This document shows positions 1-6,156 of a stretch of DNA of 7,602 nt, one piece after another. Origin of the DNA: Methanosarcinales archaeon. Lineage in GTDB: Archaea; Halobacteriota; Methanosarcinia; Methanosarcinales; Methanogasteraceae. The translations under genes were made by a program, and so were the position numbers. The stretch is from contig DAOUXE010000043.1 of assembly GCA_030666765.1 (NCBI GenBank), positions 1 through 7,602 on the forward strand, read 5' to 3'. Numbering within the stretch: the first letter of the stretch is position 1; the number at the start of each line of letters is the position of its first letter. The notes below the pieces were generated by a model. The model searched no databases, had not been told where the DNA came from, and saw only the letters and a program-made list of their open reading frames with translations.

Positions 1-816
1 ATCGACGTTCGGGATCACCTCGCAGCGCAATGTGTACACGTCGCCGATGAGATTTTCGATGACATCAGGACTGCTCCTATAAAGCAACTTCAGTGTAAGC
101 GATGTTGCAAGTTTTCGGAGCTCTGGCTCGGCAAGTTCGCTTAATCTGCCGCTACCGATCACGCCTATTTCATCGAGAAACTCACTTACCTTCGCAGCAT
201 CACCGGTGATATCAAGATAGATATCGATGTTCTGTTCAAGAATGTCGGAAACGTCCCCATCCCCGATTCGAATCCCTTTCTTCACAGATATAATCTTGTT
301 CTGCACGCCATCTGCAAGGATGTCTGCGTTCGCACCGATCATCAGTTGCTTATCCCCAATCGCGCCCGCCATGGCAAGTCCCGATAGGTCGACATTCTCG
401 CTGCTGATCCCTTTCGCAACTGCATAGACCGCACCGGACGCTGAGAGCTCGAATGCACCATCGATACCTACCAGATGCGGGTTCACGTGCGGGCACGCCA
501 GATCGCCGGTCGGTGTATGGTGATCGATCACGAGAACGTCGCCTACGACCTCGGTTATGATATCGGAATGTCCGCTTCCCATATCGCAGAAGACCGTCAG
601 AACCCCCTCATTATGCTCCGCATTCAGCCGGTCTGCAAATTCGTGATCAAGCTGGCTGATGATGGTTGTATGGAAGCGTTTCCCGAGTCTTAAGAGGGTG
701 TGGCAGAGGATACCTGCTGCTGTGATCCCATCCGCATCGTGGTGTGAGATGACCCGCGCTGCATCGTGGTCAAGGATCGATTCCGTCGCGTCACGTATCT
801 TTAATTTTTCAATCAT
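1..816 (-). CDS. Archaeal RecJ-like DHH-family phosphoesterase/exonuclease (partial, C-terminus off the left edge)
   Basis: I translated this frame from the minus strand; it is open to the window edge, giving 272 codons. It carries the DHH phosphoesterase motifs in order: SHHDADGITAAG near residue 29 (motif I), FCDMGSG near 82 (motif II), VIDHHTP near 102 (motif III, the DHH signature) and GAIGDKQ near 157 (motif IV). A stretch reading NPHLVGIDGA lies between the last two. These Asp/His residues bind the two metal ions used to hydrolyse phosphodiester bonds. In archaea such proteins act as single-strand nucleases (RecJ/GAN type) linked to the replisome and repair; other DHH proteins attack nanoRNA or cyclic dinucleotides, so the exact substrate is inferred. 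The start is ATG 816-814, one base after the pcm stop. ATG 828-826 in the same frame would overlap pcm by 11 bases. It is last in the glycosyltransferase-pcm unit and is probably translationally coupled to pcm. Full-length relatives are about 450-500 residues, so roughly 40% is missing. Confidence 0.88.
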   Translation of the reverse strand, partial: MIEKLKIRDATESILDHDAARVISHHDADGITAAGILCHTLLRLGKRFHTTIISQLDHEFADRLNAEHNEGVLTVFCDMGSGHSDIITEVVGDVLVIDHHTPTGDLACPHVNPHLVGIDGAFELSASGAVYAVAKGISSENVDLSGLAMAGAIGDKQLMIGANADILADGVQNKIISVKKGIRIGDGDVSDILEQNIDIYLDITGDAAKVSEFLDEIGVIGSGRLSELAEPELRKLATSLTLKLLYRSSPDVIENLIGDVYTLRCEVIPNVD

Positions 817-817
817 G

Positions 818-1489
818 TTAGAACCCATATTCCCCGATCAGTGGCACGAACACGACCCCACCTTTCTTCTCATTCGATATCACGTCGTTTTTATGAATCA
901 GGTACAGTTCCTGCGTGTACTTGCCGATTGGGATAGTCATCTTGCCGCCACGTTTCAACTGGTCAACAAGCGGCTGCGGGACCGCAGGAGCAGCGCATGC
1001 CACGGTGATGCAATCATAAGGCGCATGTTCGGAAAGCCCCACCGTGCCGTCGCCTGCGGTGACAACGACGTTTTTGTATCCGGCATCTGTCAAATTCTGC
1101 CGTGCAAAGTCCGCAAGCTCAGTAACACGTTCGATTGCATACACCATGCCTCCGGGACCAGTAAGTTGTGCAAGCACCGCGGCATGATACCCTGAACCGC
1201 CACCGATTTCGAGGATCTTCATCCCCTTCTCGATCTCGAGCAGCGAGCACATAATCCCGACTATATGTGGCGCGGAGATCGTCTGGCCGTGCCCGATCGA
1301 GAGCGGATAGTCCTCGTAAGCCTGCGCTCTATCACTCTCACGCACAAAGAGGTGCCTGGGCACCTCCCTCATCGCAGCAAGCACCTGCTCACTGATATAA
1401 TCGCCACCGATCTGCCGTCTCAGTTGGCTGATCAATCGTGTACGCAAGCGTTTTAAATTGGCGTCTGCCAACCTTATTATATCTGCCAT
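818..1489 (-). CDS. pcm: Protein-L-isoaspartate O-methyltransferase
   Basis: This 223-residue cytoplasmic SAM-dependent enzyme methylates the abnormal carboxyl group of L-isoaspartyl residues, starting their repair to aspartate in ageing proteins. Visible marks are VPRHLFV at residues 43-49, the family hallmark PLSIGHGQTISAPHIV at 62-77, SAM-binding motif I LEIGGGSGYHAA at 93-104 (the third glycine is more often Thr), an acidic end of strand 2 (YAIE, 117-120), AGDGTVG at 145-151, and the late motif LKRGGKMTIPIG at 178-189. The length is normal for the family (about 210-230). ATG 1489 is the only ATG before the conserved core and leaves an N-terminal helix of usual size. The gene overlaps the upstream glycosyltransferase by 13 bases, and its stop lies one base before the DHH nuclease start, so the three are very likely one transcript. 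There is no promoter-like sequence directly before it. Identification is secure. Confidence 0.96.
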   Translation of the reverse strand: MADIIRLADANLKRLRTRLISQLRRQIGGDYISEQVLAAMREVPRHLFVRESDRAQAYEDYPLSIGHGQTISAPHIVGIMCSLLEIEKGMKILEIGGGSGYHAAVLAQLTGPGGMVYAIERVTELADFARQNLTDAGYKNVVVTAGDGTVGLSEHAPYDCITVACAAPAVPQPLVDQLKRGGKMTIPIGKYTQELYLIHKNDVISNEKKGGVVFVPLIGEYGF

Positions 1490-2043
1490 CGTAGCCCCAC
1501 ATAATCGCGCAAATTCGCAATCCCGAGTTTTTTACTCATTTTATCGACCATACTCTCGTCTGTGATACGTCCGAGATCAAGCTGGGCGTAATAATATAAT
1601 GTTCCAAGAAGTCCCATCCCGTCAAGCCGTCTCGGTGAGGTTATGGCAACCACGTCATCAAAATACCTGGTCTTTCCGATCTGGCTTATCCTTCTGCTGA
1701 ATTCCATCTCCTCGATAGGAACGTTTCGGTATTCACCAATCTCGAAATATGCATCCTTCCTGACACCGGTGTTAAATCCCGGAAGCGTTGGATCGAGAAC
1801 CTTATCTGTGATGGACCTGCTCTCATCGGTACTCTCGCTATCAGCCACGATCAGTTCGTAGGATGTGTTTGTGTTCTGGTTTGCAATTGATGCAAGCGTT
1901 CGTTTTAGATATCTCTCCTCATTGAGAGTCGGAACGATCACCGAGATTTCGGGATGCATGATGAAAGTTTCCATCGCAATACTTATAATGTGTATGTTTG
2001 GCTTGTTCGGAAGATCACCGGACTTTTGCAGAAGCGTAGCCAT
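1477..2043 (-). CDS. Family-2 glycosyltransferase with an internal deletion (probably inactive)
   Basis: The 188-residue frame starts like a GT-A fold sugar transferase: ISVIVPTLNEERYLKRTL (residues 33-50) is the nucleotide-sugar binding start, and LIVADSESTDES (64-75) follows. It ends like one: LPGFNTGVRKDAYFEIG (87-103), FSRRISQIGKTRYF (115-128) and TSPRRLDGMGLLGTL (135-149). What normally lies between, about 80-90 residues with the RNxG segment and the metal-binding DxD motif (usually seen as DADT), is absent: the frame jumps from DKV (80-82) straight to the LPGFN block. Relatives are about 230-280 residues. No stop or frameshift breaks the gene, and pcm overlaps its 3' end. The first ATG (2043) lies about 45 bases after the expected transcript start, but homology begins only near residue 31, so ATG 1974 or 1959 (giving MHPEISVIVP) is equally possible. 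A weaker TATA-like TTATAAG at 1983-1989 would suit a leaderless start at 1959. Confidence 0.75.
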   Translation of the reverse strand: MATLLQKSGDLPNKPNIHIISIAMETFIMHPEISVIVPTLNEERYLKRTLASIANQNTNTSYELIVADSESTDESRSITDKVLDPTLPGFNTGVRKDAYFEIGEYRNVPIEEMEFSRRISQIGKTRYFDDVVAITSPRRLDGMGLLGTLYYYAQLDLGRITDESMVDKMSKKLGIANLRDYVGLRWQI

Positions 2044-2108
2044 TTAATTATGGCTTACAAGATTGCGCTACCACTTGGCTTAAGCATTCGTGGAATTTCA
2101 CATTCCTG

Positions 2109-2120
2109 TATTTATATAGG
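2109..2120 (-). promoter_or_regulatory. TATA-box promoter of the glycosyltransferase-pcm-DHH operon
   Basis: The minus strand reads CCTATATAAATA, a near-ideal archaeal TATA box, about 70 bases before the first ATG (2043). Transcription would begin about 25 bases downstream, near 2088, leaving a leader of some 45 bases without a clear Shine-Dalgarno sequence. It is the best promoter candidate upstream of the three minus-strand genes. A near-palindrome, CTTGTTATAATAAG, lies just upstream at 2124-2137 and could bind a regulator; that is only inferred. Confidence 0.6.
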
Positions 2121-2165
2121 ATGCTTGTTATAATAAGTGTCCCTGTCGAATTGGGTTTTGTTTTT

Positions 2166-2632
2166 GTAACTACTCAGGTATGTTGATTGGTCGCCTGATT
2201 GTGATTCTGCACTTTCTGGTAAGAAAGACAACCGCGGAGGGTGCAGAGGAACTCTAGAAGCATTTTACAGTTTATTCCCACTTTGCGCCACTCTGCGTAC
2301 TCTGTGGTTAAATTTCCGGTTTGGTTACAGTATCCCCCTTATTCCGGGTAGTTCCTGCACAGTGAAGTCCCATAATAGTGGTTTTAGGGCTTGCCAGAAA
2401 ATAACCTGTTAAAATTCCCTGGTTCTAACGGATTATGTGGTTTTCAACAGATACCGAAAGAAAGCGGCATCATACCCGATTCTGAAGAGGTACAGCTCAT
2501 GAGGACCGGTTGCGAAACCCCACGATTTCCATATATACGGGGTCTACTGTTAGCAACCACAGAAAACAGCAGAACCAGGTATTTTCGCTACTTCATTGTT
2601 CGGTGAACACTTGGGTACTTTTGAGTAGTTAC
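2166..2632. repeat. 467-bp segment bounded by perfect 11-bp inverted repeats (MITE-like)
   Basis: GTAACTACTCA at 2166-2176 recurs exactly inverted as TGAGTAGTTAC at 2622-2632. Between them I see no convincing gene: the two short open frames here (2391-2606 and 2510-2725) overlap each other, have no recognisable domain, and one runs into gatB. The segment sits in the spacer between two divergent transcription units, a usual place for small non-autonomous transposable elements. I do not see a clean target-site duplication, as both flanks are T-rich but not identical. It may be a decayed insertion sequence or a MITE; a chance 11-bp pair is the alternative. Confidence 0.4.
2230..2309. repeat. 80-bp imperfect inverted repeat of the GCAGAG/CTCTGC intergenic type
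   Basis: The left arm AACCGCGGAGGGTGCAGAGG (2230-2249) and the complement of the right arm, AACCACAGAGTACGCAGAGT (2309-2290), match at 14 of 20 positions, separated by 40 bases. Sequences with this AACCRCRGAG..GCAGAG pattern are familiar as dispersed intergenic repeats in environmental archaea and bacteria; their role is unknown to me. Transcribed, the arms could form an imperfect stem-loop. It is nested within the larger segment bounded by 11-bp repeats. Confidence 0.5.
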
Positions 2633-2660
2633 TTCCTTTTTGTCCTGAAGCGAAATAGCC

Positions 2661-2697
2661 GAAAGTTTAATTTAATCTGCACACCTACTCATCAGAA
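2661..2697 (+). promoter_or_regulatory. Promoter of gatB, probably leaderless
   Basis: A purine-rich GAAAG (2661-2665), suiting a BRE element, precedes the TATA-like TTTAATTTAA (2666-2675). Its centre lies about 27 bases before the gatB ATG at 2698, so transcription would start at or within a few bases of the start codon. No Shine-Dalgarno sequence precedes the ATG, which agrees with leaderless initiation. Confidence 0.5.
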
Positions 2698-4134
2698 ATG
2701 TCTGCAAGAACAGAAGATGGTGTGATCATCGGACTTGAGATTCATGTACAACTGAATACACTTCACTCGAAGTTATTCTGTTCATGCGGGCTTGATTATC
2801 ACAACGCGCCACCAAACTCACATACCTGCCCGGTCTGCCTCGGTCTGCCGGGATCACTACCGGTACTGAACAAATCTGCTGTGAAGGGTGCCATAAAGGT
2901 CGCTCTTGCTATGAATTGTGAGATCCTGCCACAGACCCAGTTTTATCGCAAAAATTACTACTATCCAGACCTGCCGAAGGGATTCCAGGTCACGCAGTAC
3001 GATTATCCTATCTCGGTTAACGGATACCTTACCATCGAAGGCGACGAGGGGCAGGGGGTTAGGCGTGTCAGGATCAACCGGGTCCATATGGAAGAGGATC
3101 CTGGAAGACTGGTGCACGAAGGTACGATCGACCGGTCGAAGTTCACGTTGGTCGACTATAATCGCGCCGGCGTGCCACTGCTTGAGATCGTGACAGAGCC
3201 AGACCTACGAAGCCCAAAAGAGGCGCGGAGATTTCTGAACAAACTCAGGAACATCCTCGAATATCTCGATGTGTTCGATGGGTCTCTGGACGGCGCGATT
3301 CGTGTGGATGCGAACATCTCGCTTGCCGGCGGCGAGCGGGCTGAGGTCAAGAACATATCATCGTACAAAGGCGCAGAACGTGCGCTCTCATTCGAGATCG
3401 TGCGCCAGCGAAATGTGCTGCGTCGCGGCGAGGTTGTTGTGCAGGAGACACGACACTTCGATGAGTTGCGCGGCGTCACTGTTTCGATGCGGACGAAGGA
3501 GACCGAGCATGACTATCGATATTACCCGGAGCCCGACCTCGTTCCGATGCGGATTATGGACTGGGTGCCTGCGATTAAGGAAACGATTCCGGAACTTCCC
3601 GAGGCGCAGCGTACACGATTTCTCAAGGATTACGGCATAACAGAGAACCATGCCGCCGCACTAACGCTCGATATGAAACTCGCGCAGTTCTTTGAGGATG
3701 TTTCCGCCGCAATCGACCCAAAGCTCAGTGCTTCGTGGATCGTTGACGTGCTGAAAGGGGAACTCAATTATCGCGATCTCGAGATCGACGCATTCAAGAC
3801 AACGGATATGATCGAGATCCTGAAGTTGTTTTCAAACAATGTGATCACCGAAAAAAGTGCAATCACAGTCATACGTACGATTCTTGATGAAGGCGGCACA
3901 CCCGGCGAGATTGTGTCTGAAAAGGAACTTGCGAAGGTGAAAGAAGACGTGGTCACGTCTGCTGTTGATGAGGTACTTTCCGAATGCACCGATGCAATCG
4001 CTGATTACAGTCGCGGGGAAGCGAAAGCGCTTAATTACCTTGTCGGGCAGGTGATGAAGAAGACGCGCGGTCGAGCTGATCCACAGGATGCGAGAATCGG
4101 GCTCCTCGAAAGGTTGGACTCCGGTGAGCAGTGA
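2698..4134 (+). CDS. gatB: Aspartyl/glutamyl-tRNA(Asn/Gln) amidotransferase subunit B
   Basis: GatB binds the misacylated tRNA in the GatCAB complex and phosphorylates the carboxylate of Asp-tRNA(Asn) or Glu-tRNA(Gln). Ammonia from GatA then converts it to the amide; in archaea GatCAB mainly makes Asn-tRNA. The 478-residue length is typical. VIIGLEIHVQLN (9-20) opens the catalytic cradle. C28, C30, C44 and C47 form the zinc-binding set (FCSC..CPVC). Also present are YYYPDLPKGFQVTQYD (near residues 87-102), HMEEDPGRLVHEG, DYNRAGVPLLEIVTEPD, VKNISSYKGAERAL and YRYYPEPDLVP. The last 140 or so residues are the YqeY-like tRNA-binding tail, ending in a typical GQVMKKTRGRADP motif. ATG 2698 places the N-terminus as in other members. 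gatA and gatC are not in the window, so the complex must be completed from elsewhere. The gene stands alone, flanked by its own promoter and terminators. Confidence 0.97.
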   Translation: MSARTEDGVIIGLEIHVQLNTLHSKLFCSCGLDYHNAPPNSHTCPVCLGLPGSLPVLNKSAVKGAIKVALAMNCEILPQTQFYRKNYYYPDLPKGFQVTQYDYPISVNGYLTIEGDEGQGVRRVRINRVHMEEDPGRLVHEGTIDRSKFTLVDYNRAGVPLLEIVTEPDLRSPKEARRFLNKLRNILEYLDVFDGSLDGAIRVDANISLAGGERAEVKNISSYKGAERALSFEIVRQRNVLRRGEVVVQETRHFDELRGVTVSMRTKETEHDYRYYPEPDLVPMRIMDWVPAIKETIPELPEAQRTRFLKDYGITENHAAALTLDMKLAQFFEDVSAAIDPKLSASWIVDVLKGELNYRDLEIDAFKTTDMIEILKLFSNNVITEKSAITVIRTILDEGGTPGEIVSEKELAKVKEDVVTSAVDEVLSECTDAIADYSRGEAKALNYLVGQVMKKTRGRADPQDARIGLLERLDSGEQ

Positions 4135-4149
4135 CGAAATAACCTGATC

Positions 4150-4175
4150 TACCGGATCGCGGGGGTTGTTTTTTT
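4150..4175 (+). terminator. T-tract terminator after gatB
   Basis: Sixteen bases after the gatB stop, the small dyad ATCTACCGGAT is followed by a G-rich stretch and a run of seven T (4169-4175). Archaeal RNA polymerase terminates on such T-runs, so this probably ends the gatB transcript. Confidence 0.5.
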
Positions 4176-4219
4176 ATAGAGGTGTCAGAGTCACAACAAC
4201 TCAATTTAGGTTCGCGAGA

Positions 4220-4236
4220 TTCGCTTTTTTTGCGAA
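4220..4236 (+). terminator. Second T-tract, back-up terminator of gatB
   Basis: TTCGC (4220-4224) and GCGAA (4232-4236) form a 5-bp stem with a seven-T loop between them. Placed about 50 bases after the first T-run, this would catch read-through into the regulator's control region. Confidence 0.35.
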
Positions 4237-4433
4237 AAATCCTGCAAATGAAACTAATTGTACGGATTGTGCGAATGTTATTTGGTAGTGTAGTCCGGCT
4301 TAAGGAGGTCCGGTCTGATCCGGGACGTTTTGTGGAAAATTGCAAATTTGTTAGGCTGCGATACCTAGTTTTATGAGATTTCAGGTGGTAGTACCAATTG
4401 TAAATTACATAAACTGGAAAATGCCATGGATTT

Positions 4434-4455
4434 ACCGATATCGGTCTATATAATT
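4434..4455 (+). promoter_or_regulatory. Promoter upstream of the Lrp gene: 12-bp palindrome abutting a TATA box
   Basis: ACCGATATCGGT (4434-4445) is a perfect 12-bp palindrome. It directly abuts a TATA box, TATATAA (4447-4453), covering the position of the BRE where TFB binds. Transcription would start near 4474-4478 and give a leader of about 135 bases to the regulator gene. A dimeric protein bound to the palindrome would block TFB/TBP, a common mode of archaeal repression. Binding by the neighbouring Lrp-type protein is an inference from position. Confidence 0.5.
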
Positions 4456-4465
4456 TGTTAATTCA

Positions 4466-4494
4466 TGACAAACCTGCTTGATACAGGTTTGTCA
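4466..4494 (+). promoter_or_regulatory. 11-bp perfect inverted repeat over the predicted transcription start
   Basis: TGACAAACCTG (4466-4476) and CAGGTTTGTCA (4484-4494) pair perfectly around the seven-base spacer CTTGATA. The repeat lies about 15-40 bases after the TATA box, over the expected transcript start, so a double-stranded operator is more likely than an RNA hairpin. If a transcript begins further upstream it would form a stable hairpin. It has no T-run after it and so is not a usual terminator. Confidence 0.5.
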
Positions 4495-4503
4495 GGAAAC
4501 TCG

Positions 4504-4522
4504 TGATCGGAACGTTCGATCA
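4504..4522 (+). promoter_or_regulatory. 19-bp palindrome with one extra base
   Basis: TGATCGGAACGTTCGATCA becomes a perfect 18-bp palindrome if the single G at 4510 is left out (TGATCG-AAC/GTT-CGATCA). It lies 10 bases after the previous inverted repeat and about 90 bases before the regulator gene. It may be another operator half-site pair; only the symmetry is seen. Confidence 0.4.
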
Positions 4523-4608
4523 GGCTGATACCCCAACCCGACCAATACATTAAAGAATGATTAGAATTTACTATGTCAATACAACACAACAACTGATATG
4601 GATGTGCT

Positions 4609-5049
4609 ATTATCGTAGACGAACTGGATGAAAAAATTCTTAATGCAATGTCCGAGGGAATTGGCGTAGGCCCCAGGCTGACCGAACTTGCCAGATATGT
4701 CGAAGTTCCGAGAAGTACAGCAAATCTACGTGTTCGTATGCTCCTGGAGCGGGGTATCATAACCGGTTATCGCCCTGAAATCAACTGGGAGGAACTGGGG
4801 TATCGCATCAATGGGTATATCGGAATTGAGTGTCCGAAATCGGCTGTCGATGATTTAGTCGATTTCTTAAGTACGCAGGAGTGGGCTTTTGGAGCATGGG
4901 AAGCCACAGCCGGAAAATACGGGTTATTCGTGATGTGTAGATTCAAACAGTACCGCGAGATCGAAGAGCTGCAGACGTTTGCCAAAACCGTGCAGGGAGT
5001 TAAGGATGCTGAGCTATTCCTTCTTGGAGCATACACGCCACTTAAATGA
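4609..5049 (+). CDS. Lrp/AsnC-family transcriptional regulator
   Basis: This is a DNA-binding, usually dimeric or octameric, regulator that senses amino acids or related small molecules. From the first ATG (4648) there are 133 residues: a winged helix-turn-helix with LTELARYVEVPRSTANLRVR (11-30) and LLERGIITGYRPEIN (32-46), then a RAM ligand-binding fold from GYIGIECP (56-63) through WEATAGKYGLFVMCRF (84-99) to the last strand AELFLLGAY. The frame remains open upstream and encodes VDELDEKILNAM just before that ATG. This is the first helix that Lrp proteins always have, so translation must begin further left. The only upstream starts in frame are ATT 4609, ATC 4612 or CTG 4624. I chose ATT, which gives 146 residues; a GGATGTG resembling a Shine-Dalgarno site is at 4600-4606, rather close. 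A frameshift from ATG 4598 is the alternative. The palindromes before it suggest autoregulation. It ends 61 bases before the CBS regulator. Confidence 0.87.
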   Translation: MIVDELDEKILNAMSEGIGVGPRLTELARYVEVPRSTANLRVRMLLERGIITGYRPEINWEELGYRINGYIGIECPKSAVDDLVDFLSTQEWAFGAWEATAGKYGLFVMCRFKQYREIEELQTFAKTVQGVKDAELFLLGAYTPLK

Positions 5050-5074
5050 GATAATTCTACATTATTAATCGATA

Positions 5075-5083
5075 GGTATATAG
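5075..5083 (+). promoter_or_regulatory. TATA box of the CBS-domain regulator
   Basis: GGTATATAG lies about 32 bases before ATG 5111, in the 61-base gap after the Lrp gene. Transcription would start near 5104, giving a leader of only a few bases. The gene can therefore be transcribed separately from the Lrp gene, though read-through from it is possible because no T-tract lies between them. Confidence 0.45.
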
Positions 5084-5110
5084 TGGGTAATCTACGATTT
5101 GAAATAAGTT

Positions 5111-6022
5111 ATGGAACTCACGCCTATTCAGACCGAGATATTGACAACGCTGATCAACCTCTTCCACCAGAAGGGGAGAGCGGTGAAAGGAGAGGAGATT
5201 GCCGCTGTGATCGACCGCAACCCTGGTACGGTGCGGAATCAGATGCAGGCTCTCCGGATGCTCGGGATTGTTGAGGGCGTGCCAGGTCCAAAAGGTGGGT
5301 ATCATCCAACCGGGCAGACATACGACATTCTTGATATCAGCGATCAGCCAGTCAAGACGATAACAAACATATACCGGAATGGAAAACTGGTCGAGGGTGC
5401 AACTGTCTGTGAGATCATGTTTACCACTGTGCAGCACCCGGAAACGTGCCATGGCAGGGTCAGGGTCATCGGCGACATCCGCAAGTTTGACAACGGTGAT
5501 ATAATCAAGATCGGACCAACGCCACAGAATAAACTCGTGATCAGAGGTAAGGCGATTGGTAGGGACGATACAAGAAACATCCTGATCTTTGCGATCTCGG
5601 ACCTGATTATCCTGCCGAAACGAGCTGTTAAGGAGTGTATCCAAAGCGGAAACGTCGCAATCGATATGGATGCAACGATCGAGGCTGCTGCAAATATCAT
5701 TCTCAAACACAGGATGCGCGGCGCTCCTGCGGTTGATGCAACGAATGTTGTCGGTGTCGTGACGCTGGAACAGATCACGAAAGCCCTATTATCAGGATTG
5801 ACCAGTCAAAAGGTGCGGGATGTCATGTCAAGAGATCTCATCATCATCGATGGCGACACTCTGATTCCGGAGGTGTCGAAACTCTTTGATCTGCACCAAA
5901 CCAGGAACATCGTCGTGGTCATCAACGGAAAGCCGTATGGCATCATATCAAAGGAGGATCTGGTCCGTGAATCGACTATAGTCGGCGAATTGATCATTGC
6001 TCCATCGTTTATGAGCGCGTGA
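5111..6022 (+). CDS. Winged-helix transcriptional regulator with C-terminal CBS domain pair
   Basis: This 303-residue protein matches the archaeal predicted regulators with C-terminal CBS domains (COG2524-like). Residues 1-70 form a winged helix of the HrcA DNA-binding type: LTPIQTEILTTLINL, then IDRNPGTVRNQMQALRMLGIVEG and the wing GPKGGYHPT. Residues about 75-170 are a beta-rich middle domain I cannot name, with GRVRVIGDIRKFDNGD and KLVIRGKAIGRDD. Two CBS motifs follow: about 172-228 (IDMDATIEAAANIILKH..RGAPAV..VVGVVTLEQI) and about 233-288 (VRDVMSRDLIIIDGDTLIPE..RNIVVV..KPYGIISKEDLVRE). CBS pairs generally bind adenosine nucleotides or S-adenosylmethionine, so a link to energy state or SAM level is inferred. 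The target genes are unknown. It is cytoplasmic, with no membrane segments. ATG 5111 is the only early ATG and starts the first helix correctly. The Lrp gene next door makes this a pair of ligand-sensing regulators. Confidence 0.92.
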   Translation: MELTPIQTEILTTLINLFHQKGRAVKGEEIAAVIDRNPGTVRNQMQALRMLGIVEGVPGPKGGYHPTGQTYDILDISDQPVKTITNIYRNGKLVEGATVCEIMFTTVQHPETCHGRVRVIGDIRKFDNGDIIKIGPTPQNKLVIRGKAIGRDDTRNILIFAISDLIILPKRAVKECIQSGNVAIDMDATIEAAANIILKHRMRGAPAVDATNVVGVVTLEQITKALLSGLTSQKVRDVMSRDLIIIDGDTLIPEVSKLFDLHQTRNIVVVINGKPYGIISKEDLVRESTIVGELIIAPSFMSA

Positions 6023-6156
6023 GGTGGTGGTGAGGTTGACGCCTCCGGTGCTGTCGGCAGATTTTCGGCACTGTCCAATTTTCTAGTGATGAGTGGATCA
6101 TCTTATTCCAAAAGCTTTTTAATCCTGAAAGGTGGATATGATTATAGTAATAATTG

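Noticed and set aside
659..1195. 178-codon open frame on the plus strand
   Set aside because: It lies mostly antisense to pcm, which has clear family motifs; the translation has no recognisable domain.
2391..2725. Two overlapping short open frames before gatB
   Set aside because: There is no known domain in either; one runs into the gatB start and both lie in repeat-like spacer sequence.
4303..4325. AGGAGGT Shine-Dalgarno-like word and a small bulged hairpin after it
   Set aside because: No start codon stands at a suitable distance, and the hairpin is only six pairs with a bulge.
4182..4376. 64-codon open frame in the spacer after gatB
   Set aside because: It lies over T-tract terminator sequence, is basic and without motifs, and has no Shine-Dalgarno site or promoter of its own.
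4465..4506. 13-codon leader peptide before the Lrp gene
   Set aside because: Its ATG is only about 15 bases from the TATA box, upstream of the predicted transcript start, and its codons simply read through the inverted repeat.
5057..5710. 217-codon open frame on the minus strand
   Set aside because: It is antisense to the CBS-domain regulator, whose domains are evident; this is a shadow frame.
6048..6071. Possible hairpin terminator after the CBS regulator
   Set aside because: The stem is six pairs including a wobble, with a 12-base loop, and no T-run follows.
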